A stretch of DNA of 8,157 nt from Acidimicrobiia bacterium (GCA_022824605.1 JAJDZO010000077.1:1-8157); one strand, 5' to 3'; counted from the first letter of the stretch, positions 1-6,169 are shown. The notes: generated from the letters alone by a model not told the origin. Made by a program: numbers and translations.

Positions 1-258
1 CGCCAGCCCAGGACCCCACAACCACAGACCGCGCCGAGCGACCCTCATCGGATCGCCGCCGCGCGTCGAACGCCAACGACGCGAACTACCGGGGGGGGTG
101 TAATGAGCAGCCATAGCGGGCTCCCTTCACAAAGCGACTCAGCAAGTCACTCTAGCAGTACGCCGCCCGCCAAAGGAAGGCTACCCGCCATCATTCCAAA
201 CGCGCCCAACACCGCCCGCGCCGCAACCAGCGGATCACCCCTGGGCCTCTCATGTGCG
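1..258. other. Edge region without a convincing gene
   Basis: I see no well-supported gene here. On the minus strand an ATG at position 48 would begin a peptide reading MRVARRGLWLWGPGLA that runs off the left edge. Its basic start followed by hydrophobic residues resembles the beginning of a signal peptide, but there is no TANNNT box at leaderless distance and only a weak GGCGG as a ribosome-binding site, so it is a possibility only. A run of eight G lies at 91-98. The stretch 147-258 downstream of the tRNA gene can be read on the minus strand as a short hydrophobic peptide, but it has no credible start. No clear hairpin with a T-run was found after the tRNA. Confidence 0.4.
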
Positions 259-345
259 CGGAGAGTATGGGATTCGAACCCATGGTGACCCGGAGGCCAC
301 AACGGCTTTCGAGGCCGCCCCATTCGTCCGCTCTGGCAACTCTCC
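259..345 (-). tRNA. tRNA-Ser, anticodon CGA
   Basis: This is an 87-nt class II tRNA that reads UCG serine codons. Read on the minus strand, the acceptor arm GGAGAGT at the 5' end pairs perfectly with ACTCTCC at the 3' end, followed by discriminator G. The anticodon loop is CTCGAAA (plus-strand 307-313), giving anticodon CGA. The long variable arm GTGGCC/GGGTCAC and the T-loop GGTTCGAATCC are typical of tRNA-Ser. The 3' CCA is not encoded; the genome has CGC there. It lies 22 bp downstream of tadA on the same strand, so the two could share a transcript. Confidence 0.96.
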
Positions 346-367
346 GCCGCAGAGGCTACCGGCGGGC

Positions 368-832
368 CTACGAGACGACTGCGGAGCCCCTCAGGTCCGA
401 GAAGAAGTCCTGCAGCAGGGCGGCGCACTCGCCGGCCCGCACCCCCGGCACCACCTCGAACTCGTGGTTCAGCCGGGGGTCGGCTCCGAGGTTGTAGAGC
501 GAGCCGAGGGCGCCGGCCTTGGGATCGTCGGCGCCGTAGACGACCCGGACCACCCGGGCCTGCAGCAGCGCGCCCGCACACATTGGGCACGGCTCCAGAG
601 TCACGGCCACGGTGACTCCGTCGAGACGCCAGGCCCCTAGCTGTGTTGCGGCGTCCCGCAGGGCCAGCATCTCGGCGTGGGCGGTGGGATCGCCGGTCAA
701 CTCTCGTTCGTTGTGGCGCCGAGCGATCACCTCGCCGTTGAGCCAGACCACCGCACCCACCGGCACATCGCCGTGCTCGGGCGCCGAGCGGGCCTCGGCC
801 AGCGCCGGCTCCATCAAATCGTGGTCGGTCAC
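368..832 (-). CDS. tadA: tRNA-specific adenosine deaminase TadA
   Basis: Zinc-dependent deaminase that converts adenosine 34 of tRNA-Arg(ACG) to inosine in the cytoplasm, so that one tRNA can read CGU, CGC and CGA. The 154-residue product has the family's usual size and both zinc motifs: HAE at residues 52-54 (ligand His52, proton-shuttling Glu54) and PCPMC at 81-85 (ligands Cys82 and Cys85). The early DVPVGAVV segment (22-29) and the LGSLYNL region after the second motif are also typical. The start chosen is GTG at 832. It has no Shine-Dalgarno sequence but a CATTGT box 6 nt upstream would suit a leaderless message. ATG at 814 is the alternative and would remove six residues. The closest alternative family is guanine or cytosine deaminase, but the motif context and the neighbouring tRNA gene favour TadA. 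Confidence 0.93.
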   Translation of the reverse strand: MTDHDLMEPALAEARSAPEHGDVPVGAVVWLNGEVIARRHNERELTGDPTAHAEMLALRDAATQLGAWRLDGVTVAVTLEPCPMCAGALLQARVVRVVYGADDPKAGALGSLYNLGADPRLNHEFEVVPGVRAGECAALLQDFFSDLRGSAVVS

Positions 833-838
833 TCGGTC

Positions 839-844
839 ACAATG
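839..844 (-). promoter_or_regulatory. Possible -10 box of tadA
   Basis: On the minus strand CATTGT ends 6 nt before the GTG start at 832. It departs from TANNNT at the first base. Its placement matches the boxes before other genes in this window, which is the main reason to note it. Confidence 0.25.
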
Positions 845-917
845 TCTGCACGTCGAGACTGGTCCGAGTCACGGGTCGATGTCTGCACGTCGAGACTGGT
901 CCGAGTCACGGGTCGAT
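844..917. repeat. Perfect 37-bp tandem duplication
   Basis: Two identical 37-bp units occupy 844-880 and 881-917 without a spacer. Each begins GTCTGCACGTCGAG and ends CACGGGTCGAT. The unit next to the aminotransferase contains its last codons (IDP) and TGA stop; the other unit is an extra copy of that gene end lying upstream of tadA. The duplication fills all but a few bases of the gap between the two genes. Perfect identity suggests a recent event or an active slippage site. Confidence 0.95.
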
Positions 918-1751
918 GTCGTTGGCGAGCAGCTCAGTCATCGCCTTGAAGGCGGTCGTGGTCAGCGCTCCGTCCACCACCGGCAACTCGACGTCGTCCA
1001 CCCGCGCGATCGACTGCACGATGCGGGTTGACGAGGCCAGGAAGGCTTCGGGAACGCGGGGGAGTTCCTCAACCGGCAGGTGCGTCTCGGTGATGTCGAG
1101 GTGCTCCAGCAGCAGTGCCCGGGTGACGCCCGCCAGGCAGCCGGTGTCCAGCGGTGAAGTGTGCAGTCGGGTGCCGTCGGACCAGAAGATGTTCGAGCCG
1201 GTGCCCTCGCTGACACGCCCGCGGGTGTCGGCGAAGATCGCCTCGGACGCGCTCCGCTCGCGGGCCAGGTCGAGGGCCAGCACATTCTCGGCATAGGAGG
1301 TGGTCTTCACACCAGCCATCGCACCTCGCTCGTTGCGGGGAAACGGCACGACCGAGACCGCGGTACCGGGCGGGTAGTGCGGCGGCTGGTTGCCGGCGAT
1401 CACGATGGCCGAACCGCGCGCCCCGCTGCGCCCCGATCCCAGCGGGCCACTGCCGCTGGTGGCGGTGATCCGCACGATCCCGGCGGTGGGCGCAGCGTCG
1501 AGGCACAGCGTGATAGCGGCCCGCAGTTCGTCGTCGCTGTAGGGGCACTCGAAGCGCAGCACTCGGGCCGAGCGGCGCAGACGCTCAAGATGGCGCCGTA
1601 CCGCGAAGGCGGCCGGCGCGGCGCCGTGGTGCACCACCAGCAGCGTCTCGAAGACGCCGTCGCCCACGATCACGCCGTGGTCGTCGGCCCGCAGGTGCGG
1701 GTGGTCGGGATCGACCATGCATCCGTTCACCCACACGGCTTGCGCGCTCAT
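906..1751 (-). CDS. Class IV PLP aminotransferase, PabC-like aminodeoxychorismate lyase
   Basis: Fold-type IV pyridoxal-phosphate enzyme of the cytoplasm. The best fit is 4-amino-4-deoxychorismate lyase, which releases pyruvate to give p-aminobenzoate for folate; a branched-chain or D-amino-acid aminotransferase is possible. The 281-residue product has the usual length. Visible motifs are GDGVFETL near residues 30-37, the Schiff-base lysine Lys149 in GVKTTSYAENVLA, and SEGTGSNIF at 181-189, which binds the cofactor phosphate. The N-terminal block with ADD..VIVGDGVFETL resembles actinobacterial PabC-like proteins. I chose ATG at 1751 because TAGTTT ends 7 nt upstream, as in leaderless messages; GTG at 1757 would add two residues. 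The final codons and stop lie inside a 37-bp tandem duplication. It precedes tadA on the same strand. Class membership is sure, substrate is not. Confidence 0.87.
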   Translation of the reverse strand: MSAQAVWVNGCMVDPDHPHLRADDHGVIVGDGVFETLLVVHHGAAPAAFAVRRHLERLRRSARVLRFECPYSDDELRAAITLCLDAAPTAGIVRITATSGSGPLGSGRSGARGSAIVIAGNQPPHYPPGTAVSVVPFPRNERGAMAGVKTTSYAENVLALDLARERSASEAIFADTRGRVSEGTGSNIFWSDGTRLHTSPLDTGCLAGVTRALLLEHLDITETHLPVEELPRVPEAFLASSTRIVQSIARVDDVELPVVDGALTTTAFKAMTELLANDIDP

Positions 1752-1758
1752 CGCCACG

Positions 1759-1764
1759 AAACTA
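1759..1764 (-). promoter_or_regulatory. Probable -10 box for a leaderless aminotransferase mRNA
   Basis: Minus-strand TAGTTT matches TANNNT and is followed by a 7-nt gap and then the ATG at 1751, so transcription would begin at or next to the start codon. No clear -35 element was found. Confidence 0.45.
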
Positions 1765-1815
1765 CCCGAGCGAGCCCCAGCGGTAGATCCCGGGCGCCGT
1801 CACGGAGAGTGGCGT

Positions 1816-1929
1816 GCTGAGTTTGTGGGCGTCGAGCGGCGATGTCGAGCGGTGATGCTGGATGATCCTGACGGCCCGGCGGAGAGTCCAGCCCGAACGG
1901 CGCTGAAATTGTCGGCGTCGAGCGGCGAT
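1816..1929. repeat. 28-bp imperfect direct repeat in a divergent intergenic region
   Basis: Copies lie at 1816-1843 and 1902-1929 (period 86) and match at 25 of 28 positions; the shared core is GGCGTCGAGCGGCGAT. A third, shorter variant starting GTCGAGCGGTGATGCTGG follows the first copy directly at 1844-1864 and resembles 1917-1937, so the sequence around the start of the downstream plus-strand gene appears to have a decayed extra copy about 73 bp upstream. The last copy runs into the -10-like box of that gene. The 1752-1939 intergenic stretch holds this repeat and the two divergent promoters and no gene that I recognise. Confidence 0.8.
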
Positions 1930-1932
1930 ACT
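1927..1932 (+). promoter_or_regulatory. Possible -10 box of the DM13 gene
   Basis: GATACT is followed by 7 nt and ATG at 1940, the geometry of a leaderless start. The first base departs from TANNNT. Its first three bases are the end of a direct-repeat copy. Confidence 0.35.
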
Positions 1933-1939
1933 GGGTGTG

Positions 1940-2797
1940 ATGCGATCCTGGATCCGACGAAACTGGCGATGGGCCCTTCCCGCTGGAGTGGTGCTGGCAG
2001 GGGTGGGCGCCTGGCTGGTGTTCGGCTTCTTCGCCTTCCAGACGTACTTCCAAGACGACGAGGTGGACGAGGCCCTTCCGTTCTTCACTGCGGGTCCGGC
2101 CCCTTCGGGCATTGAGGGCGATGAGACGACAGCGGAGATGGCCGAGGCCATGAATGAGGCCATGGCTGCCGACGACATGCCCATGGTCGATCAGGTGGAC
2201 GAGCCGATGCCCGACATGCCGGGGCCGACTCCATCGCAGGATCTTGAGCCCGGGCAGGATCTTGAGCCCGGGGTTGAGGCGCCCGAGCCGGCGGAGCCCG
2301 CCGAATCGGAGCCTGGCGATTCTGAGGATGCTCTGGACGTCGCCGAGCCCGCCGGGGAGACCCCGACCACCGTTGCCGGGGCGACATCGGAGAGCCAGGC
2401 CACTGAGGAGCTTCAGGTTTCCGGCGACGTGCAGCCCCAGCCGGTCGAGCCTCAGATAATCGTGGAGTCGTCGGGGTCGTTCATCGACCGCTCCCATCCC
2501 ACCGAGGGCAGCGCGGTCGTGCTCGGCGACGGCAGCGGGCAGCGCTTCCTGCGATTCGAGGATTTCCGCACCGACAACGGCCCCGACCTGAACGTGTACC
2601 TGTCGGCTGCCCCGCCGGACGCGCCGGCCGGCGAGTTCGACAACGACTTCGTCGACCTCGGCGACCTCAAGGGCAACGTCGGCTCGCAGAACTACGAGAT
2701 TCCCGTCGGGCTCAACCTGGACCACTACTCCACGGTGGCGATCTGGTGTGTGCGCTTCGGGGTGGTCTTCGGGGTGGCCGAACTCACGTCCGCTTGA
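1940..2797 (+). CDS. Membrane-anchored DM13-domain protein
   Basis: A 285-residue protein, probably anchored in the cytoplasmic membrane with its bulk outside. The N-terminus is basic (MRSWIRRNWRW), followed by one hydrophobic segment at about residues 11-33. A long acidic Pro/Glu-rich linker (about 40-170) includes a tandem QDLEPG pair at 100-111. The C-terminal part (about 177-283) is a DM13 domain: it has the GSF.D..HPTEGSA opening, the LRFEDFRTDNGPDLNVYLS block, DLGDLKGN..SQNYEIP and the closing IWCVRFGVVFGVA with the family's characteristic cysteine, Cys270. DM13 domains are thought to act in extracellular redox or electron transfer; that role is family knowledge and unproven here. ATG at 1940 fits a leaderless start; GTG at 1937 would add one residue. 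The stop lies inside a 33-bp direct repeat shared with the convergent neighbour. Confidence 0.9.
   Translation: MRSWIRRNWRWALPAGVVLAGVGAWLVFGFFAFQTYFQDDEVDEALPFFTAGPAPSGIEGDETTAEMAEAMNEAMAADDMPMVDQVDEPMPDMPGPTPSQDLEPGQDLEPGVEAPEPAEPAESEPGDSEDALDVAEPAGETPTTVAGATSESQATEELQVSGDVQPQPVEPQIIVESSGSFIDRSHPTEGSAVVLGDGSGQRFLRFEDFRTDNGPDLNVYLSAAPPDAPAGEFDNDFVDLGDLKGNVGSQNYEIPVGLNLDHYSTVAIWCVRFGVVFGVAELTSA
2237..2272 (+). repeat. 18-bp in-frame tandem repeat encoding QDLEPG twice
   Basis: Two identical 18-bp units (CAGGATCTTGAGCCCGGG) lie at 2237-2254 and 2255-2272 in the acidic linker of the DM13 protein. Being a multiple of three, the duplication keeps frame and only lengthens the linker. Confidence 0.95.
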
Positions 2798-2884
2798 CGG
2801 TTGTGTCGAGCGAGCCGGACGACTCCCACGAGGAGGTCAACGCCTCGCGGACGAACTCACGTCCGCTTGACGGTTGTGTCGAGC
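2779..2884. repeat. 33-bp perfect direct repeat spanning two convergent gene ends
   Basis: Copies at 2779-2811 and 2852-2884 are identical and 73 bp apart. Each contains TCACGTCCGCTTGA, which holds a stop codon for both strands. The plus-strand DM13 gene ends in the first copy (TGA at 2795-2797) and the minus-strand gene ends in the second (its stop at 2857-2859). The bases after the second copy resemble the 40-bp spacer, so this looks like a partly decayed 73-bp duplication. A 5-bp stem CGAGG/CCTCG (2829-2833 with 2843-2847) lies in the spacer; there is no T-run. Confidence 0.95.
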
Positions 2885-4026
2885 AGGAACGACGAGCCCG
2901 GCGAGGGGTCTGCGTCCAGCCCGGCCAGTTCGACGGTGATCCAGTCCTGATCGGTGGCGGACGGCTCAAGCTGGGCGACCACCAGCGTCGGCGTGTGGTC
3001 TGAGGTCAGCCAGGCCACCGAGGACGAGTCCTCAGACCAGAGTGGCTCGCCGTAGCCGCCGCCGTCGAGCAGGCGCAACTGTCCGGCCTGTCGGTCGAAG
3101 AGCCACGCCGGGCTGGTGTCGTTCAACAGCCAGCGGCCGTCGGGCGACACCGACATGGCGGCCAGTTCGGCCACGAAGTCCTGCGGCAACTCGGTGACCT
3201 CGTTGGTGGCGGCGTCCACCACCACCGTGCACGAGAGATGCTCGTCGCAACGCTGCTCCACTTGCAGCTGCTCGCTGGCGGCGAGGAGCCGGTGCTCGCT
3301 CGCCACCTCAAAGCCCGTGAGTGTGGGGCGGTATGTCTTTCCCACCGGCGGAGTCACGACGACGCCCGCGCCGCGGACCAACACCACCTCCGATCCCGGA
3401 GGCGCCCTCAGCTCGCCGGTGAGGATGCCGTAGTCCTGCCAGGCATTCATCTGGACGGCGCCGTCCGGTCCGTCGGGGCGGCTGATCACCCAATAGTCGA
3501 CGAGAGGATGAGCCGAAGGCGCCAGTCGCGCATCGGAGGCGACAAGCACGGCGGACAGCTCACCGTTGGCCCGGGACACGCCCACCGTGCGCTTTGCGTC
3601 GGTGAACAGCTGCAGCGCGGCCAACTCGAAACGTTCTCCAGACATTTCGATCGGCACTCGATCCACGGTTCCTGTCGCGAGGTCAAGCAGGGCCACATCG
3701 CTGCCGCTCAAGTACATCAACCGGCCCTGGAGCGGGCTGAACGGCTCGGCGGGGTCGATGCGTTCCGGCGCTCGGACTTCGGATGGAGCCTCGACGCCGA
3801 CGTCCGGCTCGGGCGGCGGGCCGGTAGTGGTCGCCGCCTCGAATTGCTCCTCGTCCACAGGTTCGGCATCGCTCTCGATGCCTTCGTCCGAGGTGAGGCT
3901 CAACAGCCAAACGACCGCAAGCAGCCCGCCCAGCACCCCGACAAGCCCCACCGCGGCCCGCCATGAACGCTCGCCCTCGCCGGGGTTGTCGGCACCGTCG
4001 CGGCCATCAAGCGGCGCCGCGTCCAT
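2857..4026 (-). CDS. Membrane-anchored protein with probable beta-propeller-like domain, function unknown
   Basis: I do not recognise a named family. The 389-residue product has an N-terminal hydrophobic segment at about residues 24-44, an acidic Pro/Thr-rich linker at about 46-98, and a C-terminal region rich in beta-strand-like blocks. Strand-turn patterns such as RLMYLSGSDVALLDLATGTV (102-121) and SVSPDGRWLL (292-301) recall WD40/TolB-type propeller blades. Cys260 and Cys266 could form a disulfide outside the cell. An open frame continues upstream to 4647, but that part is antisense to the neighbouring gene and crosses a repeat. ATG at 4026 is supported by TACGGT 6 nt upstream. Domain order parallels the convergent DM13 protein, so a shared envelope role is conceivable. 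The last residues (LLDTTVKRT) are encoded by a direct-repeat copy. Confidence 0.75.
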   Translation of the reverse strand: MDAAPLDGRDGADNPGEGERSWRAAVGLVGVLGGLLAVVWLLSLTSDEGIESDAEPVDEEQFEAATTTGPPPEPDVGVEAPSEVRAPERIDPAEPFSPLQGRLMYLSGSDVALLDLATGTVDRVPIEMSGERFELAALQLFTDAKRTVGVSRANGELSAVLVASDARLAPSAHPLVDYWVISRPDGPDGAVQMNAWQDYGILTGELRAPPGSEVVLVRGAGVVVTPPVGKTYRPTLTGFEVASEHRLLAASEQLQVEQRCDEHLSCTVVVDAATNEVTELPQDFVAELAAMSVSPDGRWLLNDTSPAWLFDRQAGQLRLLDGGGYGEPLWSEDSSSVAWLTSDHTPTLVVAQLEPSATDQDWITVELAGLDADPSPGSSFLLDTTVKRT

Positions 4027-4032
4027 CCCCGA

Positions 4033-4038
4033 ACCGTA
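4033..4038 (-). promoter_or_regulatory. Probable -10 box for a leaderless mRNA
   Basis: Minus-strand TACGGT matches TANNNT and is followed by 6 nt and then ATG at 4026. The region where a -35 element would sit falls inside the adjacent direct-repeat copy (4049-4081). Confidence 0.5.
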
Positions 4039-4048
4039 CCGGCACACC

Positions 4049-4153
4049 GAAGACGTAAGCCCCACCGAATCGAGGTTGCCGATCAGGGCACGAAGGGCAG
4101 CGGCGCGGGCGACCTCCACGGAAGACGTAGGCCCGACCGAATCGAGGTTGCCG
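4049..4153. repeat. 33-bp direct repeat in a divergent promoter region
   Basis: Copies at 4049-4081 and 4121-4153 match at 31 of 33 positions with a period of 72 bp; they share GAAGACGTA at one end and CGAATCGAGGTTGCCG at the other. One copy lies where the -35 region of the minus-strand gene (start 4026) should be, the other where that of the plus-strand gene (start 4207) should be. They could be duplicated regulator-binding sites or a neutral duplication. Nothing else is seen in the 4027-4206 gap beyond the two -10-like boxes. Confidence 0.93.
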
Positions 4154-4168
4154 GTCGATGTGCCGGGG

Positions 4169-4174
4169 TAGCGT
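4169..4174 (+). promoter_or_regulatory. Possible -10 box of the AlbA_2/ATPase gene
   Basis: TAGCGT matches TANNNT. It would give a start site near 4181 and a leader of about 26-32 nt with AGGA at 4204-4207. TTGCCG at the end of the repeat copy (4148-4153) could serve as a -35 element, although a 15-bp gap is short. Confidence 0.3.
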
Positions 4175-4206
4175 GGCACGTACGGCTGCGGCTGCGCGAA
4201 GGCAGG

Positions 4207-5973
4207 ATGACGATGGCGTACACAGACGACGAGATTCGCCGCCGGCTCCGCCTTGGTGAGGACAGCGCTTGGGAGTTCAAGAGCGTCGATTTCCGTGGCA
4301 ACAAGCTTGCGCCGCATCAGCGCAACAACTGGGCTGACGAGATCGCCGCGTTCGCGAACGCCCGGGGCGGGATCCTGCTGCTCGGTGTGACCGACGAGGG
4401 TGAAGTGCCAGGAATGTCGCGGGAGCAATTGGATGTGCTCGAAGGTCAGGTCAGGGAGATCTGCACTAACTCGATCAAGCCGACGATCAGGATTGAGGCG
4501 TACCGCAGGGAACTGAATGAACGATCCTTCCTCCTTGTCTCGATTCCGGAAGGGGACGCGCAGCATGACAGCCCCGGAGGCAGCTTCGTGCGCGTCGGCA
4601 GCGCCAAACAGCCCATGTTGCCCGACGAGCGGATGCGCTTGGCGCAAAGGCGGGGTCAGGCTCGGTTCACCGGCTTCGACGAGCAGACGGTCGCTGGAAC
4701 GGGCTTCTCAACCCTTGACAAGGAGCTGTGGAGACCGTTGCTCAGCGCCGAGGGTCTGCGCGACCCCCAGTTGGGGTTGGAGAAGCTTGGACTGTTGCGC
4801 ACCGACGGCCACGGCGCGGTTCTGGCCACCGTGGCGGGCGTTCTGACTTGCACCCGACGGCCGCGGGAGTTCGTTCCGGGCGCAGAGATCACCGCCGTTC
4901 GCTACAAGGGTGACGACCGGGCGTCCGGACAGCTTGACGCGCAAGACATCGCCGGTCCGATCAATGAGCAGATCACCCAGGCGCTCGCGTTTGTCGAGCG
5001 GAACATGCGTGTGGGCGCTCGCAAGGATCCTGCTCGTGTGGATCTGCCCGAATACAGCTCGCGGGCGGTCTTCGAAGCTCTGGTGAACGCGGTTGTTCAT
5101 CGTGACTACTCGATCCGGGGCAGCAGAGTCAGGTTGTCGGCTTTTGCCGACCGTCTCGAGCTGAGTTCACCAGGCGGGCTGCCCAACAACCTGACCGTCG
5201 AGAGCATGATGGAGCGGCAAGTGACTCGCAATCAGGTGCTCGCCTCGATCCTCGGCCGAATGAGCGTCGGCGATGTCGAGGGAGCCGGAGGCAGGCTGCA
5301 CTTCATGGAGCGGCGCGGCGACGGCGTGTCCATCATCAGCCGCGAGACCAGAGAGTTGTCCGGCAAGGACGCTCGGTTCCGGCCGATTGATGATTCAGAA
5401 CTCTGCCTTACTCTGCCAGCCGCAGAGGTCAGCGCGGATCCGGCCACCGTCGTGGTAACGGTGCGCAGCGGCGGAGCACCACTCGCTGGCGCGGATGTAC
5501 TGGCCCTGTTCCCGAACAACACCTGGAAGCGGAGCCCTACCGACGCCGAGGGCGAAGCGCGGCTTGACCTGCACTCGGTTCACCTGCCCATGACGGTGTT
5601 CGTGGCTCACGAGGGCTATGCGGCGCACGTCGAACGCGGCTGGCTGCCGATGGAACGAGCTCTCGCAGTCGAGTTGGCCCCCAAGGCTGGCGGCGGTTCC
5701 GCTGTGTTCGCAGAATCGACTGGCCACCTGCCGGGCCTTGCCGGTCGGCTCAACCCGATTCTCGACACCAGCAGCAGGACGTACCTCTACGCCTCCAACA
5801 TCGTGATCAACGGCGGGCAGCAGCAGCCGGTCCCCTTCGTCCCGGGCGAGGAGGACCTGCACCTGACGGACGCAGACGGCAAGTCGTTTATAGTAAGGAT
5901 CGCAGCCATCGCCGGACAGTCGTCCATCCTCAACTACAGCCCCGTCCGAGAACTCCCGGCGCGGCCCCCGTGA
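4207..5973 (+). CDS. AlbA_2 (Schlafen-type)/GHKL-like ATP-binding protein fused to a carboxypeptidase-regulatory-like domain
   Basis: A 588-residue cytoplasmic-type protein with no signal peptide or membrane segment. Residues about 10-150 form a Schlafen AlbA_2 domain (EFK at 23-25; EIAAFANARGGILLLGV at 45-61), known from putative transcriptional regulators and defence proteins and expected to bind nucleic acid. Residues about 270-380 match the HATPase_c_4 module that usually follows it: FEALVNAVVHRDYS (289-302, Asn294 as N-box), LSSPGGLP (319-326), TRNQVLA (340-346) and ERRGDG (368-373). A carboxypeptidase-regulatory-like Ig-type domain follows (about 413-490; SGGAPLAGADVLALF, T445DAEGEA). 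The C-terminal part (about 497-578) has LPGLAGRLNPI, RTYLYASNIVINGG and QPVPF blocks and is not one I can name. AGGA before ATG 4213 makes that start, two codons shorter, a real alternative. It converges with the FRG gene. Confidence 0.88.
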   Translation: MTMAYTDDEIRRRLRLGEDSAWEFKSVDFRGNKLAPHQRNNWADEIAAFANARGGILLLGVTDEGEVPGMSREQLDVLEGQVREICTNSIKPTIRIEAYRRELNERSFLLVSIPEGDAQHDSPGGSFVRVGSAKQPMLPDERMRLAQRRGQARFTGFDEQTVAGTGFSTLDKELWRPLLSAEGLRDPQLGLEKLGLLRTDGHGAVLATVAGVLTCTRRPREFVPGAEITAVRYKGDDRASGQLDAQDIAGPINEQITQALAFVERNMRVGARKDPARVDLPEYSSRAVFEALVNAVVHRDYSIRGSRVRLSAFADRLELSSPGGLPNNLTVESMMERQVTRNQVLASILGRMSVGDVEGAGGRLHFMERRGDGVSIISRETRELSGKDARFRPIDDSELCLTLPAAEVSADPATVVVTVRSGGAPLAGADVLALFPNNTWKRSPTDAEGEARLDLHSVHLPMTVFVAHEGYAAHVERGWLPMERALAVELAPKAGGGSAVFAESTGHLPGLAGRLNPILDTSSRTYLYASNIVINGGQQQPVPFVPGEEDLHLTDADGKSFIVRIAAIAGQSSILNYSPVRELPARPP

Positions 5974-6045
5974 CGACTTCGTTTCTTATATCGGTGAACG
6001 TCCTGGTCGGTCGGGTAGAGTCGAGTTTGATAAAGCGTCGGAATG

Positions 6046-6060
6046 ATTCGGTGGCCGAAT
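6046..6060. repeat. Short hairpin between convergent genes, possible terminator
   Basis: ATTCGG-TGG-CCGAAT is a perfect 6-bp inverted repeat with a 3-nt loop in the 196-bp gap after the AlbA_2/ATPase gene and before the end of the FRG gene. No T-run follows on either strand, so a terminator role is uncertain. A second weak stem, CACCG/CGGTG around 6114-6130, is nearby. The rest of the gap (5974-6169) holds no gene that I can support. Confidence 0.35.
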
Positions 6061-6169
6061 GTCGCCAAGAAAGGCTAATTCGAAATCTCGGGAATGCGCG
6101 GAGGTGGCCCTCACCGCGTTCTACGGTGGCTCCTCAGCCCACGGTGTGTATGCATTGACAATTGGCTGT

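Noticed and set aside
259..345. Possible integration (att) site at the tRNA-Ser gene
   Set aside because: No repeat of the tRNA 3' end was seen in the window and no integrase gene is present.
147..590. Minus-strand 147-residue frame across tadA and the tRNA
   Set aside because: It is a GC-driven shadow of tadA in another frame and runs through the tRNA gene.
1748..2725. Long minus-strand frame of 325 residues opposite the DM13 gene
   Set aside because: Composition and lack of recognisable domains mark it as a shadow; the plus-strand frame carries a clear DM13 domain.
2779..2884. CRISPR-like layout: 33-bp perfect repeat, 40-bp spacer, 33-bp repeat
   Set aside because: Only two copies, the repeat codes for the ends of two genes, the other repeat pairs in the window have different sequences, and no cas gene is present.
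4027..4647. N-terminal extension of the propeller-like protein up to 4647
   Set aside because: It is antisense to the AlbA_2 coding region and crosses a repeat; the ATG at 4026 with a -10-like box and a following membrane segment is a better start.
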